From assembly GCA_002368865.1 (NCBI GenBank), contig DFDT01000106.1:1-18133 (forward strand): a stretch of DNA of 18,133 bases. The letters are read 5' to 3'. Positions 1 to 6,696 of the stretch are shown in pieces. The position numbers were made by a program, and so were the translations under genes. The notes below the pieces were generated by a model, which saw nothing but the letters and a program-made list of their open reading frames with translations, made no database searches and had not been told where the DNA came from. Every line of letters starts with the position of its first letter. Within the stretch, counting starts at the first letter, position 1. The DNA comes from Lachnospiraceae bacterium UBA3821. Its GTDB lineage: Bacteria > Bacillota > Clostridia > Lachnospirales > Lachnospiraceae.

Positions 1-84
1 GACTTCTTCAAGTATCGTCAGGCACAGCAGGAGAAGGTGGATCTGAGCCAGGCAGATACCAAGAACGGAGCCTATCCGGTATAA
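1..84 (+). CDS. C-terminal end of an unidentified protein (5' partial)
   Basis: The first 84 bases read as an open frame of 27 codons ending in TAA at 82-84. The peptide is hydrophilic, begins DFFKYRQAQQ and ends NGAYPV. A strong intrinsic terminator follows about 30 bases downstream, which supports this being the real end of a gene. There is too little sequence to name a family. A charged tail like this could be the cytoplasmic end of a membrane protein or the end of a soluble enzyme; neither can be favoured. The start lies outside the window. Confidence 0.6.
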   Translation, partial: DFFKYRQAQQEKVDLSQADTKNGAYPV

Positions 85-115
85 ATTCTTTCCTACTTGT
101 GATAAATAAGCTTTC

Positions 116-163
116 AAAGCCCTTGCAGGTACTAGATGTAGTACTTGACAAGGGCTTTTTTTT
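116..163 (+). terminator. Intrinsic terminator of the upstream gene
   Basis: A 10-bp perfect stem, AAAGCCCTTG at 116-125 with CAAGGGCTTT at 149-158, continues inward through CAG/TTG pairs (one bulged A) into a 6-bp stem GTACTA/TAGTAC around a GATG loop. The T run is 156-163. It ends the transcript of the partial gene before the TetR-type regulator begins. Confidence 0.9.
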
Positions 164-173
164 GACGGTAAAA

Positions 174-188
174 TAACAAGTGTTGTTA
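174..188. promoter_or_regulatory. Candidate operator upstream of the TetR-type gene
   Basis: TAACAAGTGTTGTTA is a perfect inverted repeat with 6-bp arms and a 3-bp spacer, 22 bases before the GTG start of the TetR-type regulator. It overlaps a plausible promoter (TTGACG at 162-167, 17-bp spacer, GTTAAT at 185-190). TetR-family repressors commonly control their own genes through such palindromes; assigning this site to this protein is inference. The predicted transcript start would fall close to the ribosome binding site, so the promoter part is uncertain. Confidence 0.45.
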
Positions 189-210
189 ATGGAAAGGCAG
201 GTGAGACTGC

Positions 211-774
211 GTGGCCCGCAAGGAGTCGATTACCATACAGATGATCCTGGATACGGCATTTGAGATGACCAGGGAGGAAGGCTTTATCAATGTGACAGCC
301 AGAAAGGTTGCTGCGAAGGCAGGCTGCTCTACGCAGCCCATTTTCCGGGTATATAAGAATATGGAGGAGCTCTGGGAGGCTGTGTATGGTCGGGCAATCG
401 CCTATTTTCAGGATTATTACAGCTTGTATCCGCGGACGGGACAGACGCCGTTTTCCAATCTGGGCATGGCGTATATTGCGTTTGCCAGGGAGGAGAGTCA
501 CCTGTTTGAACTATTGTTTTTAAGCCAGAGCACAGGCGACGGCGCCCATGTGAACCGGAAGAGCATGTATGAGGTTTTAAACGGTGAAGACGGAAATGTG
601 GTGCGCGAAGTGACGGCGGCGAGAGAAGCTGGATGTGCTGACCCGGGTGACCTGTTCACAAAGATCTGGATTTTTATACACGGAGCGGCGTGTATGAGCC
701 TCACGGGAGACTATGATCTCTCGGAGCAGGAGACAAGACTGTTATTGGAAGATTTTTACATAAAGGCACGGTAA
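211..774 (+). CDS. TetR/AcrR-family transcriptional regulator
   Basis: A 187-residue protein of usual TetR-family length. The N-terminal DNA-binding domain spans about residues 8-55: helix 1 IQMILDTAFEM, the turn region VAAKAGCSTQPIFRVYKN and the conserved MEELWEAVY helix. The C-terminal two thirds would be the ligand and dimer domain; the ligand is not predictable. GTG is chosen as start because a purine-rich site (GGAAAGGCAGG, 191-201) sits at good spacing; the GTG at 201 is out of frame. It is followed after 7 nt by an RpiR-type regulator and then a flavoprotein, apparently in one transcript. A palindrome just upstream could be its own operator. The family call is firm; the target genes are unknown. 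Confidence 0.88.
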   Translation: MARKESITIQMILDTAFEMTREEGFINVTARKVAAKAGCSTQPIFRVYKNMEELWEAVYGRAIAYFQDYYSLYPRTGQTPFSNLGMAYIAFAREESHLFELLFLSQSTGDGAHVNRKSMYEVLNGEDGNVVREVTAAREAGCADPGDLFTKIWIFIHGAACMSLTGDYDLSEQETRLLLEDFYIKAR

Positions 775-781
775 CTGGAAG

Positions 782-1720
782 ATGGACTACAATCGGACAT
801 ATGATGTGCTGGATCGGATTGACGCACATTACAACAAGATGAGCAAGGGACACAAGAAGATCGCAGATTATATCAGAGAGCATTATGATCAGGCGGTGTT
901 CATGACAGCGGCGAAGCTGGGGCAAATATTGGAGATCAGCGAATCCACGGTGGTGCGTTTTGCTGCCGGGATCGGGTACGAAGGGTATCCGGAACTACAG
1001 AAGGCGCTGGAGGATTGCGTAAAAGGCAAGCTGAGCGATATGCAGCGCATTGACCGGAAGTATGGGAAGAGTTCTCAGTCGGAGGTTTTGCTTTCCGTCA
1101 TGCAGGCGGATATTGAAAAGCTGCAGCATACCATAGAGAATCTGGATGCAGAGGCGTTTGAGACGGCGGTAGATACGATCCTGGATGCGGAGACAGTCTA
1201 TGTGATGGGGCTTCGGAGCAATGAGCCGCTGGCTGCGTTTTTGCAGTTTTATCTGAATATGATCAGACGGAATGTGGTTCTTCTGAATACCACAAGCGTC
1301 AGTGAAACTTTTGAGCAGATGATCCATATCGGTGAGAAGGATTGCTTTATCGGGATCAGTTTTCCCAGATATTCCATGCGGACTTTGAAGGCGATGGAGT
1401 TTGCCAATGACAGAAATGCTAAGGTGATCGCTATTACGGACGGAGTGCATTCGCCGATGAATCTGTATTCCTCCTGTAATCTGCTGGCGCGCAGCGACAT
1501 GGTGTCTATCGTGGACTCGCTGGTGGCCCCCTTAAGTGTGATCAATGCGCTGGTGGTGTCCATGTGTCTGAAACGGCCGCAGGAGGTCAAACGGAATCTG
1601 GAAATGCTGGAGGAAACCTGGAACAATTATCAGGTTTACCTGAACGATGAGATCAATTTTATAGACGATGAACCGATGTTAAATTATTCGCTTAGACGGG
1701 AAAACCAGGAAAATGAGTGA
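782..1720 (+). CDS. MurR/RpiR-family transcriptional regulator (HTH-SIS)
   Basis: A 312-residue protein with the two-domain RpiR layout. Residues about 1-80 form the HTH_6 domain (MSKGHKKIADYIREHY, then the recognition region ISESTVVRFAAGIGYEGYPELQ). Residues about 120-265 form a SIS sugar-phosphate binding domain (TVYVMGLRSNEPLAAF, IGEKDCFIGISFPRYS, AKVIAITDGVHSPM). Family members sense phosphosugars and control sugar or amino-sugar catabolism. No sugar gene is adjacent, so the effector cannot be told from context. The gene lies 7 nt after the TetR-type gene and its last 8 nt overlap the start of the flavoprotein gene, which suggests translational coupling. The ribosome site is weak (GGAAG abutting the ATG), also consistent with coupling. 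Confidence 0.9.
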   Translation: MDYNRTYDVLDRIDAHYNKMSKGHKKIADYIREHYDQAVFMTAAKLGQILEISESTVVRFAAGIGYEGYPELQKALEDCVKGKLSDMQRIDRKYGKSSQSEVLLSVMQADIEKLQHTIENLDAEAFETAVDTILDAETVYVMGLRSNEPLAAFLQFYLNMIRRNVVLLNTTSVSETFEQMIHIGEKDCFIGISFPRYSMRTLKAMEFANDRNAKVIAITDGVHSPMNLYSSCNLLARSDMVSIVDSLVAPLSVINALVVSMCLKRPQEVKRNLEMLEETWNNYQVYLNDEINFIDDEPMLNYSLRRENQENE

Positions 1721-2999
1721 GATTATTGTGATTGGCGGTGGTGCAGCGGGTATGATGGCGGCGATTGCCGCGTCAGAACGCGGGCACCACGTTGTTTTAT
1801 TAGAAAAAAAGGAAAAACTGGGCAAGAAACTTTTTATCACGGGCAAGGGGCGATGCAATGTGACCAATGCGGCGGATCTGGAGACGCTGTTTGCCAATGT
1901 ATGCAGCAACGCAAAGTTTCTGTACAGCGCATTCTATGGCTTTGATAATCGGGCGGTGATGGACCTGGTGGAGCGGGCAGGGTGCCCGCTGAAGATTGAG
2001 CGGGGGGAGCGGGTGTTTCCCGTATCCGATCATTCCTCAGATGTGATCGCAGCGTTTACACGGAAGTTGAAGCAATGCGGCGCAGAGATCCGACTCCATG
2101 CGGAGGTGAAAGCGCTTTTGTGTGAGGCATCAGACGGCAAAACCGGGATCAGGCAGCAAATAAAGGGCGTGCAGCTGGTGAACGGACAGAAGCTGTGGTC
2201 GGACGCAGTGATTGTCTGTACCGGTGGCCTGTCCTATGCGAGCACTGGTTCCACGGGAGATGGGCTGAAGTTTGCGGAAGAAACCGGGCATAAAGTAACC
2301 CCATGCAGGCCTTCCCTGGTGCCGCTTCAGACGGCACAGGACTGGTGCCGGGATCTGATGGGGCTTTCACTGAAAAATGTGGAGCTTCGCATGGTCTGTG
2401 GGAAAAAAGAATATTACAGAGAGCAGGGCGAAATGCTCTTTACCCATTTCGGCGTGAGCGGACCGCTGGTGCTTACAGCAAGCTGCTATCTGGGAAATGC
2501 ACAGAAGAAAAGCAGCAAGGGCAGCAAGGGCAATGCAGAGCAGACGGAGCCAATCCGCCTGTATATTGACCTAAAACCGGCGCTTTCGGAGGAACAGCTG
2601 GACAAGCGCCTGCTCAGAGATTTTGACGAACAGAAGAACAAGCAGTTTAAGAACGCATTGGGCGGACTGTTCCCGGCGAAACTGATCCCTGTCATGGTGA
2701 TGCTCTCGGATATAGACGGAGATAAAAAGGTGAATGAGATCACGAAAGAGGAACGCAAAAGCTTTGTGCAGCTGATCAAAAATCTGCCCCTTACCGTCAC
2801 GGGAACAAGGCCTTTTGCAGAGGCGATTATCACACAGGGCGGCGTGTCTGTGAAAGATGTGAATCCGTCCACCATGGAGTCCAAGCTGGTGAAGGGGTTA
2901 TACTTTGCAGGTGAAGTGCTGGATCTGGACGCACATACTGGTGGCTTTAACCTGCAGATCGCCTGGTCCACCGGACATTTGGCGGGAGAGAGCGTATGA
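1713..2999 (+). CDS. NAD(P)/FAD-dependent oxidoreductase, BaiN/HI0933 (RdsA) family
   Basis: A 428-residue flavoprotein. The N-terminal Rossmann motif is IIVIGGGAAGMMAA (GxGxxG near residues 8-13), followed by the family signature GKKLFITGKGRCNVTNA near residues 37-53. A second FAD signature lies at the C-terminus (GLYFAGEVLDLDAHTGGFN, then LQIAWSTGHLAG). BaiN is implicated in bile acid 7-dehydroxylation in Clostridium scindens, but the family is widespread in Clostridia without that pathway, so the substrate here is unknown. Near residues 267-276 there is a lysine/serine/glycine-rich stretch encoded by a tandem 9-bp repeat. The ATG overlaps the upstream regulator by 8 nt. A promoter follows the stop, so the next genes are probably a separate unit. 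Confidence 0.88.
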   Translation: MSEIIVIGGGAAGMMAAIAASERGHHVVLLEKKEKLGKKLFITGKGRCNVTNAADLETLFANVCSNAKFLYSAFYGFDNRAVMDLVERAGCPLKIERGERVFPVSDHSSDVIAAFTRKLKQCGAEIRLHAEVKALLCEASDGKTGIRQQIKGVQLVNGQKLWSDAVIVCTGGLSYASTGSTGDGLKFAEETGHKVTPCRPSLVPLQTAQDWCRDLMGLSLKNVELRMVCGKKEYYREQGEMLFTHFGVSGPLVLTASCYLGNAQKKSSKGSKGNAEQTEPIRLYIDLKPALSEEQLDKRLLRDFDEQKNKQFKNALGGLFPAKLIPVMVMLSDIDGDKKVNEITKEERKSFVQLIKNLPLTVTGTRPFAEAIITQGGVSVKDVNPSTMESKLVKGLYFAGEVLDLDAHTGGFNLQIAWSTGHLAGESV

Positions 3000-3007
3000 G
3001 CCGACGG

Positions 3008-3036
3008 TTGAAAAAATGTTTCCCGCATGTTATGAT
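3008..3036 (+). promoter_or_regulatory. Promoter for cmk-ispH-rpsA
   Basis: TTGAAA at 3008-3013 and TATGAT at 3031-3036 are separated by exactly 17 bp. The -10 is preceded by TGT, giving an extended -10 element. It lies in the 79-bp gap after the flavoprotein gene, about 43 bases before the cmk start, so transcription would begin near 3043. Confidence 0.7.
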
Positions 3037-3078
3037 AAAAAAGGTTTTGAAATCACAGTTTGGGAAAGAGGAACAAAT

Positions 3079-3738
3079 ATGAGTTACAATATTGCGATAG
3101 ACGGACCGGCAGGCGCCGGCAAGAGCACCATCGCAAAGGCGGTGGCGAAGAAATTACAGATCATCTATGTGGACACGGGAGCGATGTACCGCGCCATGGC
3201 GCTCTATATGATCCGGGAAAAGGTAGATCCGACGGATGCGGCGGCGATCAGCGCCAAGTGTAGAGATGCAGATATTACGATTGCCTATGAGGGAAATGAG
3301 CAGGTGGTCTATCTGAACGGTGAGAATGTGAATCCCTATCTGCGCACGGAGGAAGTGGGCAATATGGCGTCCACTACCAGTGTGCAGCCGGAAGTCCGCA
3401 AAAAGCTGGTAGAGCTGCAGCAGACGCTGGCAGCGAAAACAGATTGCATCATGGACGGCAGAGATATTGGAACCTGTGTGCTGCCGAATGCTCAGGTAAA
3501 GATTTATCTGACGGCCAGCAGCGCGGTGAGGGCAAGGCGCCGCTATGATGAGCTGACGGCGAAGGGGGAGACCTGCGACCTGGAGAAGATCAAGGCAGAT
3601 ATCGAGGACCGGGATTACCGCGACATGCACAGGGAACACTCGCCCTTGAAACAGGCGGAGGATGCTATCCTGGTGGATACTTCGGATATGACCATCGAGG
3701 AAGTGATCGAGCATATCATGAGTCTGTGCAGACGATAA
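3079..3738 (+). CDS. cmk: (d)CMP kinase (cytidylate kinase)
   Basis: A 219-residue protein, the usual length for bacterial CMP kinase, which phosphorylates CMP and dCMP with ATP in the cytoplasm. The P-loop is GPAGAGKST at residues 9-17. DTGAMYRA follows near residue 31, a nucleotide-monophosphate binding segment. MDGRDIGTCVLPNA and the C-terminal RDYRDMHREHSPLKQAEDAILVDT are family signatures. The ATG at 3079 is preferred over longer in-frame starts, which would run back into the flavoprotein gene; AAAGAGGAA just upstream is a good ribosome site. The gene begins a cluster with ispH (24 nt downstream) and rpsA, a common order in Clostridia. Confidence 0.96.
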   Translation: MSYNIAIDGPAGAGKSTIAKAVAKKLQIIYVDTGAMYRAMALYMIREKVDPTDAAAISAKCRDADITIAYEGNEQVVYLNGENVNPYLRTEEVGNMASTTSVQPEVRKKLVELQQTLAAKTDCIMDGRDIGTCVLPNAQVKIYLTASSAVRARRRYDELTAKGETCDLEKIKADIEDRDYRDMHREHSPLKQAEDAILVDTSDMTIEEVIEHIMSLCRR

Positions 3739-3762
3739 ACAGCAAGAGGGACAAGGGCAGAT

Positions 3763-4644
3763 ATGGAAGTAAAACTTGCCGAGTGCGCAGGATTCTGTTT
3801 TGGGGTCAAGCGCGCTATTGACACGGTTTATGAGCAGCTTGCAAAGCAGGCGGAAACCGGAAAACAAATTTATACCTATGGTCCGATCGTGCACAACGAG
3901 GAAGTGGTGCGGGAGCTGGAGCAAAAGGGCGTGCAGGTGATCGAGGGAGAATCCGGATTGGATGCATCCGCATCCGCGCTTGCCGGAAAGACACAGAGGA
4001 CGGTGATCATCCGCGCCCACGGCGTGCCCCGGGCGGTGCAGGAGAAGATGGAGCAGAGCGGTCTGGAGTGCATCGATGCCACCTGCCCTTTTGTGAAACG
4101 GATCCACCGCATTGTGGAGAAAGCGGGAAAGGACGGCTATGAGGTGGTGATTGCGGGAAACCCCGGACACCCCGAAGTAGAAGGCATCCGCGGGTGGTGC
4201 ACCGGACCGGTGACGGTCATCGAGACAGAGGAGGAGGCAAGAAATTTCACGGCGGAGAACGGTGAAAAAGTCTGTTTAGTCTCCCAAACGACATTTAACT
4301 ACAATAAATTTCAATCTATAGTTGAAATTTTTCAGAAAAAAGGTTACAATGGTAATGTAGTGAATACTATCTGCAACGCGACGGAGGAACGTCAATGCGC
4401 GGCAAGAGATCTGGCGGCAGAAGCAGATGTCATGATCGTGATTGGCGGGAAAAACAGTTCCAATTCCCGGAAACTGTACGAAATCTGCAGCGGAGAGTGT
4501 GCACACACCTATTTTATACAGACACTGGATGACTTGCATTTAGAGCTACCTAAGGCTGTTCGACTGGTGGGTATTACAGCGGGGGCATCCACCCCAAATA
4601 ATCTAATTGAGGAGGTTCAAAATTATGTCAGAATTAACTTTTGA
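3763..4644 (+). CDS. ispH: 4-hydroxy-3-methylbut-2-enyl diphosphate reductase
   Basis: A 293-residue iron-sulfur enzyme of the last MEP-pathway step, converting HMBPP to IPP and DMAPP. The three cluster-binding cysteines are visible at C12 (ECAGFCFGVKRA), C108 (DATCPFVKR) and C204 (NTICNATEERQ). Other conserved stretches are YGPIVHNEEVV, IIRAHGVP, GNPGHPEVEGI and TAGASTPNNLIEEV. The gene overlaps rpsA by 20 nt in another frame. In many Clostridia IspH and S1 form a single fused polypeptide; here one nucleotide keeps them apart (see findings). A promoter-like pair lies inside the gene near 4322-4350. Confidence 0.96.
   Translation: MEVKLAECAGFCFGVKRAIDTVYEQLAKQAETGKQIYTYGPIVHNEEVVRELEQKGVQVIEGESGLDASASALAGKTQRTVIIRAHGVPRAVQEKMEQSGLECIDATCPFVKRIHRIVEKAGKDGYEVVIAGNPGHPEVEGIRGWCTGPVTVIETEEEARNFTAENGEKVCLVSQTTFNYNKFQSIVEIFQKKGYNGNVVNTICNATEERQCAARDLAAEADVMIVIGGKNSSNSRKLYEICSGECAHTYFIQTLDDLHLELPKAVRLVGITAGASTPNNLIEEVQNYVRINF
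4322..4350 (+). promoter_or_regulatory. Possible internal promoter for rpsA inside ispH
   Basis: TTGAAA at 4322-4327 and TACAAT at 4345-4350 are 17 bp apart, in a locally AT-rich patch of the ispH coding sequence. The -35 hexamer is also part of an inverted repeat with 9-bp arms (AAATTTCAA at 4306-4314, TTGAAATTT at 4322-4330). The predicted start is about 270 bases before rpsA. The match is good, but coding constraint could produce it by chance. Confidence 0.35.
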
Positions 4645-5758
4645 ACAAATGCTGGATGAATCTTTTAAGACAATACATACAGGAGAGGTAGTCGAAGGTA
4701 CAGTCATCGATGTGAAACCGGATATGATTATCCTGAACATCGGTTACAAGGCAGACGGTATTCTTACCAAAGCTGAGTACACCAATGATTCCAGTGTGGA
4801 CCTGACGAGCGCTGTCAAAGTCGACGACAAGATGGAAGTCAAGGTTCTGAAGGTAAATGATGGCGAGGGACAAGTTCTCCTGACTTATAAGCGTCTGGCT
4901 GCCGACAGAGGCAATAAGCGGATCGAGGAGGCATTTAACAACAAGGAAGTGCTGAAGGCAAATGTAGCACAGGTGCTTGAGGGCGGTCTGGTTGTTGTGG
5001 TGGATGAGGTGAGAATCTTCATTCCTGCAAGCCTTGTATCCGATACCTATGAAAAAGATCTGTCCAAATATGCCGGACAGGAGATTGAATTTGTTGTAAC
5101 GGAATATAATCCTAAGAGAAGAAGATATATCGGCGACCGTAAGCAGCTGGTAACTGCTCAGAAGGCTGAGCTGCAGAAGCAGCTGTTCGAGCGGATCAAA
5201 GAAGGCGACATCGTGGAAGGCACCGTAAAGAATGTGACGGATTTCGGCGCATTCATCGATCTGGGCGGTGTGGATGGATTGCTGCACATCTCTGAAATGA
5301 GCTGGGGCAGAATCGAGCATCCCAAGAAGGTATTCAAAGTGGGCGATAAGCTGAATGTTTTGATCAAAGAGATTAATGGCAATAAGATCGCACTGTCTTT
5401 GAAGTTTGACGATGCAAATCCCTGGAAGAACGCAGCAAGCAAATATGCAGTAGGCAATATTGTGACCGGCAAGGTTGCAAGAATGACCGATTTCGGCGCG
5501 TTTGTAGAGCTTGAGGACGGTGTGGATGCACTGCTTCATGTTTCCCAGATTGCGAAGGAGCATGTTGAGAAGCCTTCTGCAGTATTGAATATCGGAGATG
5601 AGATCACAGCTAAGGTTGTTGATTTCAGCGAGGAAGAGAAGAAGATTTCCCTGAGCATTAAAGCTTTGACTGCTCCGGAACCCACACAAGAGAAGAAGGA
5701 TGAGGATGCAGATGTAGTATCGGTTGATATTGACGCTGTGATCGCATCGGAAGAGTAA
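4625..5758 (+). CDS. rpsA: 30S ribosomal protein S1 (four S1 domains)
   Basis: A 377-residue protein with four S1 RNA-binding repeats at about residues 17-90, 105-173, 191-260 and 274-347. Repeats 3 and 4 are the most canonical (EGTVKNVTDFGAFIDLG, GLLHISEMSW; GKVARMTDFGAFVELEDG, ALLHVSQI). Four repeats is the usual low-GC Gram-positive form; E. coli S1 has six. It binds mRNA and helps translation initiation. The start at 4625 follows a perfect AGGAGGT at 4610-4616 with 8-nt spacing; an in-frame start 6 codons earlier lacks this site. The acidic C-terminal tail (EEKKDEDADVV...) resembles other clostridial S1 proteins. It overlaps the end of ispH. No terminator separates it from cheR. Confidence 0.93.
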   Translation: MSELTFEQMLDESFKTIHTGEVVEGTVIDVKPDMIILNIGYKADGILTKAEYTNDSSVDLTSAVKVDDKMEVKVLKVNDGEGQVLLTYKRLAADRGNKRIEEAFNNKEVLKANVAQVLEGGLVVVVDEVRIFIPASLVSDTYEKDLSKYAGQEIEFVVTEYNPKRRRYIGDRKQLVTAQKAELQKQLFERIKEGDIVEGTVKNVTDFGAFIDLGGVDGLLHISEMSWGRIEHPKKVFKVGDKLNVLIKEINGNKIALSLKFDDANPWKNAASKYAVGNIVTGKVARMTDFGAFVELEDGVDALLHVSQIAKEHVEKPSAVLNIGDEITAKVVDFSEEEKKISLSIKALTAPEPTQEKKDEDADVVSVDIDAVIASEE

Positions 5759-5813
5759 TGCCGGATAAATTCGAAATAAGGGTAAAGAAATATTTATTGG
5801 GGGACGAATTACC

Positions 5814-6590
5814 ATGGCATATGATTATGAGTATTTCAAAAAAGAGATCATGGCAATGACCACGATCGATCTGAACAGCTACAAAGAGAAGCAGATGAAG
5901 CGTCGTATTGACACATTGATCTTAAAACACGGTATCAAGGGTTATGACCAGTATGTCAAGGAGCTGAAAACAAACACAGAGTATTTTGATGAATTTGTCA
6001 ACTACATAACCATCAATGTTTCTGAGTTTTATCGCAATCCGGATCAGTGGAAATTGTTGGATAAAGATGTGATCCCACAATTGGTGAATAAATTTGGAAA
6101 AAGGCTGAAGATCTGGAGCGCAGCCTGTTCCACGGGCGATGAGCCTTATTCCCTTGTGATGGCGCTTTCGAAGCACATGCCGTTAGATCAGATTAAGATT
6201 TTGGCGACCGATCTGGATAAGACGGTGATCAATAAAGCAAAAGTTGGTCTTTATAACAGCAAGAGTATCGCTTCCGTGCCGGATGATCTGAAAAAGAAGT
6301 ATTTTACGCAGGTGGGACCTTCCTACAAGATTGCGGATGAGATTAAGGCGAGAGTGGAGTTTAAGGAGCACAACCTCCTGAAAGATCCGTATCCTTCGGA
6401 TTATAATCTGATCGTATGTCGGAATGTGTTGATCTATTTTACAGAAGAAGCGAAGGATGATGTATTCCGCAAGTTCAACAAGTCTTTGGCAAAAGGCGGT
6501 CTGCTGTTTATCGGAAGTACGGAGCAGATTATCAATTACAAAGAGATGGGATACGAAAGGCAGTCTTCCTTCTTTTACATCAAGCCGTAG
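5814..6590 (+). CDS. cheR: CheR-type protein-glutamate methyltransferase
   Basis: A 258-residue protein matching CheR, which methylates glutamates of chemoreceptors with SAM. The N-terminal helical domain occupies about residues 1-70. NVSEFYR at 68-74 is the family hinge motif. The SAM-binding loop is SAACSTGDEPYS from residue 102, and CRNVLIYF starts at 202. LFIGSTEQI lies near the C-terminus. GGGGGA before the ATG is the ribosome site. No other chemotaxis or motility gene is in the window, so it may be an orphan that methylates receptors encoded elsewhere or a non-chemotactic target. It lies 55 nt after rpsA with no terminator between, so read-through expression is possible. Its stop codon lies inside a short tandem repeat. 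Confidence 0.93.
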   Translation: MAYDYEYFKKEIMAMTTIDLNSYKEKQMKRRIDTLILKHGIKGYDQYVKELKTNTEYFDEFVNYITINVSEFYRNPDQWKLLDKDVIPQLVNKFGKRLKIWSAACSTGDEPYSLVMALSKHMPLDQIKILATDLDKTVINKAKVGLYNSKSIASVPDDLKKKYFTQVGPSYKIADEIKARVEFKEHNLLKDPYPSDYNLIVCRNVLIYFTEEAKDDVFRKFNKSLAKGGLLFIGSTEQIINYKEMGYERQSSFFYIKP

Positions 6591-6634
6591 GCTTGATGTT
6601 ATTGAGCCGTAGGCTTGATGTTATTGAACCGTAG
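6584..6634 (+). repeat. 22-bp tandem repeat spanning the cheR stop codon
   Basis: Two identical adjacent 22-bp units (6584-6605 and 6606-6627), each beginning GCCGTAGGCTTGATG, are followed by a partial third copy (6628-6634). The first unit includes the cheR TAG stop. CATCAAGCC at 6578-6586 and GGCTTGATG at 6590-6598 form a perfect 9-bp hairpin with a 3-nt GTA loop that holds part of the stop codon. Confidence 0.85.
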
Positions 6635-6636
6635 GT

Positions 6637-6675
6637 AAAAAAAGAGAATCGATTTTGAATCGGTTCTCTTTTTTT
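6637..6675. terminator. Bidirectional terminator between cheR and the exonuclease gene
   Basis: An 18-bp stem (one T/G pair) with a TTG loop at 6655-6657: AAAAAAAGAGAA at 6637-6648 pairs with TTCTCTTTTTTT at 6664-6675, and the inner arms are TCGATT and AATCGG. The A run on one side and T run on the other make it functional on both strands, as expected between convergent genes. Confidence 0.93.
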
Positions 6676-6696
6676 ACGTTTTAACTGTTTTGCCTT

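Noticed and set aside
2905..3078. A longer cmk start extending into the flavoprotein gene
   Set aside because: The added 58 residues match nothing in CMP kinases and would overlap baiN out of frame; the ATG at 3079 has a good ribosome site and gives normal length.
5759..5770. A SigD/FliA-like -10 (CCGGATAA) upstream of cheR
   Set aside because: It matches GCCGATAA at only 6 of 8 positions, and no TAAA-type -35 lies at the right distance.
4634..5815. A long open minus-strand frame (393 codons) opposite rpsA
   Set aside because: It mirrors the rpsA codon pattern, has no ribosome site and no recognisable domain, and its His/Leu/Cys-rich composition is typical of an antisense shadow.
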